A DNA stretch of 64,000 nucleotides from Lineus longissimus (taxonomy: Eukaryota; Nemertea; Pilidiophora; Heteronemertea; Lineidae): NCBI RefSeq assembly GCF_910592395.1, contig NC_088311.1, positions 16,182,501-16,246,500 on the forward strand. The letters are read 5' to 3'. Shown here piece after piece: positions 11,196 to 23,919 of this stretch; position 1 is the first letter of the stretch, and every line of letters starts with the position of its first letter. The notes beneath the pieces were generated by a model that made no database searches, had not been told where the DNA came from, and saw nothing but the letters and a program-made list of their open reading frames with translations. A program made the position numbers and the translations under genes.

Positions 11196-14185
11196 ATAAT
11201 TCGCGCTCCTATACGTGATCAAACTTCTTTCACGACTGTATTGAAAAACCCTTTCGTGTATTAAAACCCTTTCGTGAAATATTCTACGTAACAAGAGGCC
11301 CAAGGGCCTGGCGCTCAGCTGAAATGGATAGGTGAAGGCAAGGGTCAAGTGTGTGTCGGTACCGTTATTATGAGGCAACGAAGAAGATAAAGAGTTGGTT
11401 AACAAAATGAACTTTATTGGTGCGGCAGATATTTGATGCCTTTCGGCAGATATTTGTTGCCTTGCGGCAGATATTTGATAACGCTCTCCAGGAATGGAAA
11501 GCAGTAAAACGAGTAAGCACACCTTACTCTGAATGTGGGAACAGCAAGTGCTTTCCTGGACTTGAAATGTGCCAACGACTCCTCTTGCAATAACCGACAA
11601 CAGTTAATCTGTAAAAAAAGAGAAGAGAAATTAACACTGACTGAAAAAAAAAGGGTGACATAGACGGGGAAATGTACACCACCGGATACAGTCTGTGCTT
11701 GATCAGGCATCGGTCAGATGATATCCTGAACAAGGCATCTATGGAAGCAAATCCAGAGAGAATTAACCTTCGAAGGGCACACTTATCACTCAGTGAAAAG
11801 TCAGTCCTGGGGGTTGTTTTCCAATTCAAAATAAAAGTGTAACCTCTTTAAATTAGTCTCACAGACTGAACCATAACACTCAACAGCCAACCGTGCCCAC
11901 ATGATGTGAGCCGTGAGCGAGTGGTGTACTACATTTGAAAATTGTCTATCGTCTACGATATGTGACAGAACAGGATCTAGTGGACTTAATGATGAGGTAC
12001 TATCAAATAAGGTGTCCATCAAATGAATCATGAGGGCCTGTTAAGTTATACTCTAAGCCTGCACAGCGCAGTGTACAGACAGTACAGGATTGCCATCCAA
12101 AAACATGAGCATTGCTGCGTAAGGAAACTGCAGTGGAATTCATACTACGATGTCATAGGCCTAATGTGACTTTCAAAATAATTGTAAACAAACGTAAATG
12201 GCGAGATTTGTTGACCGTCCCAAAATGGCCGACGGCGAATTCTCCGGTCGCTAGCGCAGTCCATAAACAAGCATCAATTTCACCAACTTTGGGTGCAAGC
12301 TTGGTCATAAAAGTTACAGAACTGTTAGAAATACATCTAAACAACATATATATACAGTTAAAAGTGCATAAAAATCCTGTTTCAACCTCCGGGCGCTACC
12401 TTTTTTTCTCCGCCACACGCCGGGCCCTACCGGTCGTTATTTAGTGCGACCGCCACCAGAGTGTTTATCACGATCTTTCGCCGTTTTCATTGCGCGTTTT
12501 AGGTAGATTAATCAATTATTACATGCATGCATTATATATCACCGAAATGATAATTGCGTAGGCTATTTGAAACTAAGTTCAGATGTCATTTTCGATCTTT
12601 GAATTGAATTTAGGCGAGTGATTTTTGACACCCGGTCGACATATCAGGACTTGCAAAATTCACGCGAGATCGCTTGCATCATCGGCACGTTTGAAAACCG
12701 AATTTCACAAATTCCACAAATATTTATCACATACCATATGTATCACCACAAAGGTAACTCTCTAGACTATTTGAAACCAAGTTCAGATACTTATTTTCAC
12801 AAAAATTCGAAGCTATGCAAGCGATTTTTCAGTGGTAGAGATCGACGGAAACAAATTTCTCACTCTAAAATGACATGAGACGAGCACCAACTTCCGCTGA
12901 TTTGTGCACAAAATTTTCGGAATATTATAAAAAACTATTGATAAATCTGAATTATATAGACTCTTTTCAGTACCTAAACAAATTTCAGGTACATGGTCAT
13001 GTTGATTAAAAGAGAATCAACCGATTGAACATGAGAAAGTTCACTCACCTTCATTGAAGCAGCGACTACCGCCATTTTTAAATGGTGGCATCTCTTCTAT
13101 CGATCGGCCAATCAGCGGCACTGCTTGCAAAAAAGTTAAGCCACCGCCAAATTTGAAATCGCCAAAATTCAGGCAATGTGCCTGCAGCGCCAACTGGCGG
13201 TGAAAACTATATTAATTCCATTAAAAGTAAAAAATGAAAAAATATTTAAAAATATTCAGCCACATTTGAAAACAATATTTGCTCTGTGGACCGAGGTAAA
13301 AAGGGAAAGAAATCTAAACGCGAAATGACCTCATTCTCTTAATACAGGTCGGATCGCGCCGATTTTTCGTTTTTTGAGTTCACCTTGGGCAACTCCTAAT
13401 TTAGCACCGTCAACGAAGTGGCTAGGCCTTCCCGGTCAGAAATGTCCAATTTTGTCCACAGATGGGTCCCTAGATGGATGGATTGCAGGACGGACACCAT
13501 TTGAACAGCTATACTACTAGCTCCGCTGACTTTGTCAGCTGAGCTAAAAAAGCGGCTAATACACCAGGACAACCCATCGAAATCTTAGATGCAAACTTAG
13601 CATACCCGGTATAGATTTCGAGAACGAATATATGTTGCCGCTGCCGCATTTCCTCTCAATTATTTTCTCCAATCAATATCACTACCGGTAACTTAATTAC
13701 AAAATATAGTAACCATATCACAAACCATTGGCATTCAGGGGTATGAATGACCGAAATAAACGAATATCGAGGACAGTCCTCAGTCTACAGTTCTAGACTT
13801 CACATGTGCGTGATGAGGGTGAGATGTCCTCGATTGCCTTTTAAAAAGTAACAAACCGAACCGGAGGAGGAATTGGAAGTTTTATGTATGCACTTTCTTC
13901 CATGACCCAAACGCTGCTGATCCATGTCGGTGTTGTTCAGTTATCTCAAGAAATAAAGAAGTCCTCGGATGGATAGGATTGTAAAACAGTCCTCGTTATG
14001 GACCTTATACGCGTAGGCGTGAGTGTGTCATGAGAGTGGATAACTGGGGGGGGGGGGTGCTCGCATTAGGATGTGACATAATCTTTCCTCTTTGCAGATG
14101 GTGCCAGTGTCTTCTGTGGCATGTATGTCCAGATACATTCTAAATACTAGTACCAATACCTTACCCATACAATTATTATTTGCAG
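11196..14185. other. Gene-free region with short repeats
   Basis: No gene supported. Three copies of a ~20-bp unit (ggcagatatttg plus variable tail) lie at 11422-11480. A degraded dispersed repeat occupies roughly 13260-13550. A G-run of ten lies at 14047-14056. Open frames on the minus strand at 11103-11829 overlap the short repeat and have no family resemblance. Confidence 0.4.
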
Positions 14186-17100
14186 GAACTGATGATGAAG
14201 CAGAGATCTTATCCGGTGAAAGTGATGATGAAGATGATGACATAGTCCGGCCAGTCGAGGATGATATGGAAGATGAGCCAGTCGAAGAAATTGTAGTTTT
14301 CGATGAGATGCAAGATGCAGAGCAGATACAAGCCCAAGAGAATCAGCAGGAGATCGATGTCAACAATGATGAAGCTGCAGCTGTTCAGATGGCTGAAGAA
14401 GTGTTTGAGTAAGCTGATGTCAGACCAAAGAGAAACGGCTGTCATTGTACTCTTTATAACGGGAGACGGTGCATCGAAAGATTCACTCAAGGGAAAAGTG
14501 ATCAAATAAGGTAAACTTGTGCAATTCATAGGGTTTACAGCTCTTCACTCAAGTGATTTTCATTTCAGAATATTTCAAACTGCAATGTGCTGACCGCATA
14601 CCAGTTACTGGAATCTGCTGGCATAACTTATGCGTCACCATGAAAGTTAAACTTAAAATGTCATGCATATTTCATTTGTGCTGGTATTGCATAAAGATGA
14701 CATGCTGGCCCTATGGATGGAAAGTGTGATTGATCTCCATTAGCTTGAGTAGGCCTACTTGGTAAACAAAACACGAACGATGTATAAATCATGTATTATT
14801 TTTTATTACAGGTTGAATGTGAGAGAGATGTCATTCTATGAAAGAGACTTGTTCATCCTGGGTATGATCTGCTGCTCGTTGAACGACTCTGAAAAAACGG
14901 TGATGTCTAAGAAGAAGGAACAGTTCGACCGAAACAACACCAGGATTCGCTCCTTTTATGTTGGCCAAAAGCGTATCTGCAGGGACTCTTTTTCTACCTC
15001 ATGGACATCAGCAGCTACAAGCTACGCGCCTTGAAAAAACACTACGAAAGCAACGGGATTGTGCCTTACAAAAAAGCAAGTGGCATGCATCATCAAATTT
15101 TATTGCATAATGATTTCTGTCCTTTGTTTATTGGTCTTGAAAATGCAGCCTAAAACAAAACAGAGTTGCATTGTTTTGTTTTGTGTGGCAATTCTGTTCT
15201 GGTGAATTATAAGACTGGGTCACATCACCAAAACCAAAACAGCTTAATCTCAATTAAATGAAATTGCAAACTTTTAACTACATGAATTCTTTAACTACAT
15301 GAATTCTTTGATTATTCTTTTCTAGGAGTATCCAATACACTTTGTAAGTATGCTACATGTATAGTGTACTGGTGGTTTGCTTTTTGTCTGTAGTCTTTTG
15401 CTTTTGTGTGTTCGCCTGTCACCTTTCCTGCAGCTTAGGAATCCTAGTTGTTGTTGTGTGCTAGGGTATAGATATTGTATGTGCACTTTGCTTCCCCTGT
15501 CATCTTTCCAGCAGCTTTGGCATGGTGTAGTATGCTTGGGTATAGATCTTGTGTTGTATGCTTTGCTTGTTTACAATGACCTTACAGGATATCAGGTGCA
15601 TGTAGTGATTTAAATCATTTGGCCCATGGGTTTGAACGTCCAAAAGGAGTGTACTCTGTGTGTTAATCGAGACCAGGCCTCAGGGCACACTCAGCACTAA
15701 TAGTAATGGTGTTGCTGTGTCCCAAGTCAGTCACATTCTAATGGAATCATAAAGAAGCTGACAACGCCATCTTCTGCAAAAAGCTGATACTAGCACCGGT
15801 GGTATGAACAGGCCCAGCATTTTGTTTCTTTGTTGTCGAACTTGGTCATTCACAACTTCTTTCCTGTCTTTTCAGGTGGTCGAAAGAACAACAAAAAGGC
15901 ACTGAATCTTGATGACATCCAGCAGATGGTTCGATTTGTGATGAACTTTGTTGAAGAGCAGGCCATCTCGCTTCCAGGTCGAATTCCGGGGATCTCCAGA
16001 GACGATGTAAAGGTTATTCCGAGTAACTTTACGAAGGCTGACATATGGCGCAGGTGCCGGGATTCGACAACTGAAGATCAGAAAGTGATGGCTATGTCAA
16101 CATTCCGGAAGCTATGGAAGCAGATCCTCTTTTACATTGTTGTTGCGAAGCCAGCAAGCGATCTGTGCCAAACCTGCCAAAATAACAATTACCTCATTGT
16201 TAGAAATGTAAGTATACAAAAAAAATTTCATCAGCTACCCAACACACTAGCTTGTCACTCGGGAAAAAAATCGAGAAAAAAAACAACCCTTATATATTAT
16301 TTTATTAATAAACATGAATCATAGAAATTCTTGAAATATTCAAATTCAATTTTTATTTTCAGGTCAATGTTGATGAGGCTAGCAAAACAGAGACACTACG
16401 GAAACAGGAGGATCATCTTCTTGAAGCAACCCGAGAACGCTCTTTCTACCAGGAATGGTGTAACGATGCAAAGGAGATGAAACGGCAGCTTGGCTTGGAA
16501 GGATTGACTGGGGGAAAAGCCCCCTGCTCGCGGAATGTGGCTTTCCATTATAGTTTCCACTATGCACAGCAGTTTCATTATCCGAGCAATCCCTTCCAGC
16601 CCGGACCAATATACTTCAAGACCCCTAGGAAGTGCCAGATCTTTGGAGTTAATGCGGAGGGCTTTCCTGCCCAGGTCAACTACCTCATTGATGAGGCAGT
16701 GGCCTGTGGCAAGAGGGCCAATGCGGTCGTCAGCCTCTTCCACAACTTCCTGGAGAACTATGGGATCAGGGAGACTGATCTCCGCATCAACGCCGACAAC
16801 TGCTCGGGACAGAATAAAAACAACACGATGCTACAGTACCTGTGCTGGCGTACTCTTGTGGGCCTTCATGACACCACATACATACACTTTTTGATGGCTG
16901 GCCACACCAAATTCGCACCAGACTGGTGTTTCAGCCTCTTCAAGCAAAAATACCGAAAGTCATTTGTTTCGTCTCTTGACGAGGTCGCGGAATCTGTGCG
17001 ACAATCAACGCTCTCTGGCATCAATATGCCGCAGCTGGTAGGATCGCAGAATGGTGCAGTTATTGTGAAAATGTATGACTGGGACACATTCCTGGGACAC

Positions 17101-17391
17101 ATCTTCAAGAAGTTCTCAGGACTAAAGGATCTCCACCATTTTCGGTACACCAAGGAGGAACCGGGGATGCTGTATTCGCAAAAATCATCTGATAGTCAGG
17201 AGAGGTCAGTGAATTTGCTGAAAAGAGATGTCGTGATCGACACAGCTGAGCGGCCAGAGGAGATCATCCCAAAGGGACTGCCCGATGCCAGGAAGGCATA
17301 TCTTTACAAAGAAATTCGCGAGTTTTGTAAGGAGGGGACACAGGATCTTGTGTGCCCCAACCCAGATGAAGACATGGACATGGGTGAATAA
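14186..17391 (+). CDS. Four-exon transposase-like gene (DUF7869-type family), one apparent frameshift
   Basis: Exons: 14186-14408 (acidic), 14812-~15075, 15876-16207 and 16363-17391, with acceptors tttgcag, attacag, ttttcag, ttttcag and donors gtaagc and gtaagt. Phases match at the A/B and C/D junctions. The exon B donor is unclear (a GC-type gcaagt at 15076). Exon C has QAISLPGRIPG and CQTCQNNN. Exon D has PGPIYFKTPRKC, the hallmark ADNCSGQNKNN (about 16795-16827), AGHTKFAPDWCF and a YDW motif. I recognise this as a large, mostly uncharacterised animal family (DUF7869, from memory) with a DNA-transposase-like conserved core. In exon B, near 14990, the frame shifts by one base in a T run, so this copy is either decayed or contains a sequence error. 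Exon D is fully open for 342 codons. Confidence 0.7.
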
Positions 17392-19325
17392 CTGTTAGTG
17401 AGCGCAACATGGGGGGCACTCATTCAGACATTGTGCAGATCACGACATCTCTTTTCAGCAAATTCACTGACCTCTCCAGACTATCAGATAATTTTCGCGA
17501 TTCCTGAGAACCTGAGAACCCTCATTCAGACATTGTGCAGATTTCCATGCATTGACTTTGACTTCATTTTGTTTTGTGTGACTTTTCTTGTGTTCATACT
17601 CAACATGTTCATAATGTGTATTGGTACTCAGAACTGTCATGAAGCCTGGGCAGTTTTAATGGTATGGTCATTAGGCCCCTCAGCGGGATTCAAGACTGTC
17701 TGGATCAATACAATGGCCAGATCATCCCCTGTCACTACATGAAGCTTGTTTTTCTTTAGAATAAGCTCAACTATCAAGGCATTGGTATTGCACTGAGATT
17801 TCATGTGGATTTTTTAAATAAGCTGTTAATTCAAGATGGCCGCCGTTTGCCCTTGGCAACAGTACTTTATGAAGCATTAATCACAAAAACATTGTTTGCT
17901 GAAATTTTTAACATCATTTTGACTAGTTTTACTGTGTTTATATACACTAGCATATACCCATGGAGCGGGCAAAGTTGAAATGTAATATAGATCTACATTA
18001 GTTAAATGGGCACGATGATTGAACTACATTAAATTTCTAACGTTACTGAAGTTTTATTAAAGGTTAAACACGCAATGAACTGCATTTAGGGACTTATTGC
18101 TGCTATCTACATGCAACCCCCAATAGATTGATTGGAGTACGCTATTTTACACAATGCATTGAGACCAGTGACAGCAGGTCCTGTTCCAAATAAGGCCCTC
18201 ACATATTAGGCATATCACCTACCCACTCCCGTACCCAATGCCACTGTCGGATCAAAGCCAGGTGCATGGAGAGATGCAGAACACAATTCAAACTGACAAC
18301 ATCAGTCAGTAAAGAATAAATCAAAGAGCAAGCGCTGGCCACTGTACATATTTTGTCCATCCTGGCATAACTGTTTCTCGAATAGAACTAAAATAGAATA
18401 GGCTAATCATTAATCTCCCTGCTAATACCCTGCACCATGGACCAGGTTGTGTAGCACTACATACGTGCTGGAAGCTAATACTGATGTGGCAGGGAGAATA
18501 TGCGTGAAGTTTGTGTACGCTTTTGAGAATGAGCGGAGTTCTCCAGTCGACGTGCTCTCTGAAAAGTTGTTATTTATTCTAAAACCACCAAAATATTCGA
18601 CGTATGACACCCTCAGTGACACTCTTACTTATGATCCACACCTACGAAACCAAAAGTTGCAAGAATTCGACGCATTTTCGAGGCCCAATTTTGAAACAAA
18701 AATCGCCTCCTATTTAGCGGCCACAACGCGCATTATAGTATAGATGAAGGTCAGTCAGGTTGCATGAATAAACTATTATAGAGAGAATTAATTTTTTACT
18801 TTTTTTAAGTCATAAGTCTGTGGTGAATTTCAAAAAGAGAAAAAATCAAGAAATTGACCACCCAAAGTCATGGAGTGACCTAAAACCACTTCCCCAGGAC
18901 TGTCTTCAACCCATACTACAAGAAAAACCTTGGTTCAACCATCAGAAATGATGGTTGCTAAGGACTTTAGAAGGTAAAACATGAACAATATTTATCATAA
19001 TTTTCAAGGGCCATTTTCTCAGTTTTAGGGAATCGCGAGCTCTGACGAATGTCCGAAGGGAAATGGCAGTAACTTTTTTGTTTGTGGTCCGATTTCAAAA
19101 AAGTGTGGTGTTCTGAAGAGCTCTTGATATGTACTAACCAGTTATACCATAACTCAGTTTATCAAAAAATGACCAAGTGTCTGGTTTTGTGGGAGCCACT
19201 CACATATATAGGCCCTTTTACCGCTACATCTGAAATGAAACTTTATGTATTGCTCACAGTGACAGTTACAGTTTAATTTCATTCCATTTAATTATGTGAT
19301 ATTTATACAGTTGTTCTACATTTCA
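17392..19325. other. No gene supported
   Basis: AT-rich sequence. A 98-codon open frame at 18447-18743 has no recognisable family, no splice support and no similarity to neighbours. A 'caagatggccgcc' phrase at about 17832 is a common repeat word in this window. Confidence 0.4.
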
Positions 19326-19735
19326 GGCTGTACAAGAAGATTTTCTAAAAATCGTACGGTACTGCATCCAGGGAAAAAATGCTTCATGAGCTGGAGGCTG
19401 CAATTTCATCCTATAACGAGGAAAAGGGAGAGATTTGTGCCAAGATTGACGAGACGAATGGGAAATTAGCCATTGCTCTGTGTACACCATTGATGAAATG
19501 GATACACCAGAAGCACGAGTACAGTGATGAACTGGTTTTTATTGAAGCATCTGGCGGAATGGACAGATATGATTGCCGAATTTTTATGCTATTAACGCAC
19601 AGTTCAGCAGGTCAGGTCTTCCCTTAGGTTGCCTGATTGTGACGTCAGAATCGCATGAGTGTGTCACACTAGCACTGAATTTGTTCAAGGACATTGTACA
19701 TGAGGATGCATTCAATAGCAACGGTAGGGTGTTTA
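19326..19735 (+). pseudogene. MULE-type transposase fragment, frameshifted
   Basis: After an acceptor (acatttcag ending 19325) the frame reads through YNEEKGEICAKIDE and FIEASGGMDRYDCRIF, then LLTHSSAG. The match continues in another frame as GLPLGCLIVTSES and ALNLFKDIVHEDAF. An FxDASGxMDR...LLTHSxAGGLPLG...SES pattern is the catalytic-core start of a Mutator-like (MULE) transposase family that I recognise from animals. A 2-base insertion near 19609-19616 explains the break, and the downstream acidic residue region is absent. I judge it a dead fragment; it could also be an exon of a decayed host-like gene of the same family. Confidence 0.6.
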
Positions 19736-20785
19736 CATCACGTGACTTTTTCGTCGATCAACTGATTTATCATAGCTACACTCACTTCATTCATGTAATA
19801 AACTACTTTTCTTTTGTCATGAATGGTCGAAACAACCATTAATGTCATTCAGAGTATGTGTTGTTTTATATCTGAAAAGATTTTGAAAATCTATTTGCGG
19901 ATGGTGGAGATGTTGATGAATTTTTGTGGAGGTCGGAGTCTGACGGACCACTTTGTAGAGACGCCAATGGCAGCCGCCATTTTGACTCATCCCGAAGTTT
20001 GCATCAGCTGCGTTATCCAGAAACCGCACATTGTGATTGGTCCACAAAGTTTCACGAGCAAGGATTTGGTTTGCTGACATCGTAAGCTAAATTTTGACAC
20101 CAAAGGCATCTCTGTACGTGTAATATTCGCGATTTTCTACAAATATCCGTACTTTCACAGGTAAATTATACCCAAAATACAAACAATATATAATTGCCTC
20201 GCCCTTCATATCATCAATGGATTATCAATCTATTTATTTATGGTCAAATAATTCAGATTAGCTTTGAGATCTTAGTCGGATTTTAATATCTATCGGAGTA
20301 GCGGTCGGAATTTCTCAACATCCGGGCATTTCCAACATGGCGGCACCCAGTCACAGTATCACGATGATATAAACAAACGGATTTCTCTGCTAAACCTTGG
20401 TCATTTAGTGTCAATTAACTTCTTGAAATCGGTGTGTATTGATAGAATAATACTTTTGTATTGTATCCATAGCAATTTCATGAGGTTTTTAGCGGTGGTC
20501 TGGGCAAACTCAGATGCTCAGTGCATGTGTATGTTCTTGGTGTACATTGACACATACATGTCATTGACAGTAGGTACTCATTTTGATAAGGTCTGTTTAC
20601 CGGTGCAAGCTCACTTTAGCATTGTTATCTATTATCACATATCCTTGCTCCTCGATCTGTTAAAGCACCCCAAGCCCCTGGCAGCCCACAAATTGGCAGA
20701 CAGGATTGGGGGGGGGGGTCTGTTCGTTCCAATATTAGGACTACTTTGCCATGTGTTTTCATGAACTATGTTTATAATTTTACAG
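19736..20785. other. No gene supported
   Basis: AT-rich intergenic sequence with a G-run at 20709-20719. Frames at 19817-20080 and 20408-20764 overlap on both strands and carry no recognisable motifs. Confidence 0.4.
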
Positions 20786-22150
20786 GTGATCCTTCCTCTG
20801 AGATGTCGAACCATGTCATCCACCGCTGGTGCTGATGATGATTCTCCTCTCGATGCAGAGAATGTAGCTGTCCTCCAACCTGGGAATGCTGAGTCGCCTG
20901 TTTCCTTATCTGATCACCAGGACCAGCTGGAGATCTCCCTGTAGCTGTTGTTCATCCTGAGTCACAGTTCATCTCCTACAGGGACATATATGATGTCTAT
21001 CATACGTACACAGATAAGTCAGAGATTGGTAGCAGTCTACAAGGAAAAGTGGGCCTCCTTTCGTGAATCACATGTGAGTGAAAAGACGCTGTACAACAAA
21101 ATAAAGCACAATAACAAAATGCAATACGAAAAAGTGCAACTTGAGTAAGGAAAAACCTGCACTTGAACAGTGGTTAGCAACAACTCAATTTGTGATTCCT
21201 GAAAATGTTACTTATGAACAACGTTAAGGTTACTGACTTGCAATACCGGAAAAGTAAAGCGCTTAGCAAAGGAATTATCAAGAGTGAAAGTCGAAAACAA
21301 GTCGATTAAAAGAAAAAAATGTGAATTGGCAGAGTCACTTGAGCAGTTACAAGCAGAGGTTCACAGACTCAACAGACAATATGAAGATGAACTTGAAGTG
21401 CTGAACACCACGGTTGTTCAGTCTGTGAACTTCAAAGAGGAACTTACAGAAAGTCGTATTGAACTTGAGAATGTCAACAGAGAATTTGACGCTAAGACTA
21501 AAAAGTTGGATGGTAAACAAAATGAACTAAATAAGGCCACAATGAGAAAATGAGGAAATGTGATAGAGGCAAGGGTCGTAATGTGAACAAAAAGCTAAAA
21601 CGGTGAGTTGAAACTATTTCAAAACAGACAGATTTAATTCTCTGCAGGAAGAAGTCACTGAACTCAGTTTACTCAATGAAAAATGTACACAGGAAGAATT
21701 GGCACACAAAGAGGCTATGGACAAGTTGAAACGAGCGAAAAAGTCTCTGCAGGGCAAGCTGTGGTACAATGAAAATCGGAAATCTGGGTGTTTGGTTAAC
21801 CTAAAGGACGAATTAGCAGAAAATGAGGAGAGGATAGCCTCCTTGGAGAAGACTGTCAGTTTCTTTAAGGAAGAAAACAGAATCATTGAGCAGTCTGCTA
21901 TGGATTTGAAAGGTGATCTGGCTGTGTCATTCAAGGATGGAAAATACGTTGACGAAGTCCGTGAGGTGATAATGGACTTATTGACAATGAACATCTCTAT
22001 AAGAAAAGTGGATTATGTGATCAGAAGTGTGCTCAAAAAACTTGGAAAGATGGACATTGATGCTCTTCCCAGTCAAAGGGTAAAGTCCAGGTTGTTCATG
22101 GAGGCCAGGCACCTTGCACAAATACAGGTAGCCGATGTCTTGCTGAATAC
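20786..22150 (+). pseudogene. Coiled-coil family gene fragment, cut off by a Gypsy LTR
   Basis: Pieces: an N-terminal acidic segment after an acceptor (ttttacag, ~20785), a coiled coil at 21284-21553 rich in heptads (LQAEVHRLNRQYEDELEVL), then 21699-22150 with EERIASLEKTVSFFKEEN followed by the conserved block KDGKYVDEVREVIMDLL and VIRSVLKKLGKMDIDALP. I recognise that block as part of a large uncharacterised animal family associated with multicopy, transposon-like genes. Pieces are in different frames with stops between, and the C-terminal half is missing: the sequence runs directly into the LTR at 22151. Function unknown. Confidence 0.5.
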
Positions 22151-22301
22151 TGTAACATACTGCACTATATCTTCATATCATGTCTAGCGCTCTGCGCATG
22201 AATACATTAGTATAATAATAATAATAAAGTAGTTAGCCAACATGTCTGTGTCCTCGTCGATTTATGCGGCTTGCTAATGTTCACAATCAAGGAACATTAC
22301 A
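22151..22301 (+). mobile_element. 5' LTR (151 bp) of a Gypsy-type element
   Basis: Begins TGTAACATAC and ends GGAACATTACA, with a 5-bp terminal inverted repeat (TGTAA/TTACA). It is followed immediately by TGGTGTCAGAAGTGGGAT (22302 on), the usual form of a Gypsy primer-binding site. No matching 3' LTR was found downstream. Confidence 0.7.
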
Positions 22302-22401
22302 TGGTGTCAGAAGTGGGATTCCGAAATAAATAACCATTTTGAAAAGGCAAGAAAATAAAGAAACGGAGCGAATTGAGAGGTAGACGTGGCCCATAAAACC
22401 A

Positions 22402-23443
22402 ATAATGAAATGGCCAGGGCCATTGTGCTCACCTCATGTGGAGGAAAGATGGATAAAGAGCATGGTATTGTGTCATGTAGTGTCAGGTTTGATGTAGGTC
22501 CAAGCAATTACAATTTCCCCAAAATGGCCAATTTACAGTACATTCGACCTCTGTGACCTTGAAAAGTAGGTCAAATCAAAGAAGACCCGGGTGACACATT
22601 GAATGGTTGTTAGAATTAGATGTACCTATGATATGAAATTGGTGCCAATCGGGCAAGTCATTACTAGGAATAATGGCATTTTGAAGAATTTAGGATTTGG
22701 CCCCCTCCCTGGAGGCCAAACGGCAAATCAGATCGCACCAAACTTCGGTACCTGAGATCACCTGACCAAGGGGTACATGTGTACTTAATTTGTAATCAAT
22801 AGTCATTGCAGTTAAGAAACGTGCCATAGTTACGGCCTGACGGCGAATTTACGCCATTTGACCTCTGTGACCTTGACAAGAAGGTCAAATTAAAAACCTG
22901 TGTGACATATACTGTATGGTGGTTAGATGTACCCATGATATCAAATTGGTGGCAATCGGGCAAGAAGTTAAGGAATAATCACATTTTTAAGGTTTTTGGA
23001 TTTTGCCCCCTGGTGGTCAAATTGTGAATCATATTGGACCAAACTTTGGTCCCTGAGATCACCTGACTAAGGGGTAAATGTGTACCAAATTTGGTATCAA
23101 TAGTCATTGCAGTTTAGAAACGTGCCATCGTTACATCCTAACGGCCAATTTACACCATTTGACCTCTGTGACCTTGAAAAGGAGGTCAAATCAAAAACCC
23201 GGAGGATATATGATGCACCTTTGCTAGAAGTACCTACCATATTTTTTTCAAAATTTCCCGACTACTATTAAGGGAGATATTTCATATTTTCACTTTTAAC
23301 GTTTGGCCCCCTGGTGGCCAAACCATGAAACGAATCGGATTGAAACTTGGTCTCCAAGGTGTCATTACATAAGGGTACATGTGAACCAAGTTTCAACTCA
23401 ATAGCTCTAACAGTTACGAAACGTGCCCTGCTAACGGACGACG

Positions 23444-23505
<62 letters not shown>

Positions 23506-23560
23506 ACGACGGACGCCACGGTATGGGATAAGCTCACCTCTGCTAAGAGGTGAGCTAAAA
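22402..23560 (-). repeat. Dispersed repeat family A, copy 4 (long form)
   Basis: Reverse orientation: begins aatgaaatggccagggccattgtgctcacc and ends with the hairpin agctcacctctgctaagaggtgagct. It contains three internal modules of about 300 bp, each with a TGACCTCTGTGACCT-like motif (about 22545 with one mismatch, 22859, 23160). It ends in a long GAC microsatellite. Confidence 0.7.
23435..23513. repeat. (GAC)n microsatellite
   Basis: An almost uninterrupted run of about 25 GAC triplets, lying at the CGTCCGTCGTCG position of the family A repeat. It generates poly-Arg, poly-Asp and poly-Ser frames that are not genes. Confidence 0.95.
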
Positions 23561-23919
23561 ATGATACTTTTTTTCCGAGGGTTGAAGAGAGCGCACTTCG
23601 CCCACATGTTAATGTACACGAAAACCGTGTATGCATTGCAGAACACACTGACTGTGGTAATCGTATGTAGACTGTGCACTGAACGAGTAAACATGGCTGT
23701 TCAAGGGATCTTGCCCCTAAATTTACGCCTGCATCTCACGAGATGGGAGTGCTTGCATCGGCGTAGAAAGAATTTAAGGGTGAACTTTCATTGTATTTTT
23801 TGGCAAGGGGCCAAAATGGTGTTCCTGGTCCACAGAAAGTGTCTCTCCTGTTGTACTAGTTGGGCAAGCAGTACGTCAAAGTATTCGAGAATGAACTGAA
23901 ATTCGACAACGCGGATGAT

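Noticed and set aside
11103-11829. Minus-strand protein gene of 165 codons
   Set aside because: Overlaps a short tandem repeat, three competing overlapping frames, no domain or splice support.
12112-12444. 110-codon plus-strand gene
   Set aside because: No motif, contested by a minus-strand frame, AT-rich repeat context.
23268-23694. Poly-Arg/poly-Ser open frames
   Set aside because: Products of the GAC microsatellite in different frames; no coding evidence.
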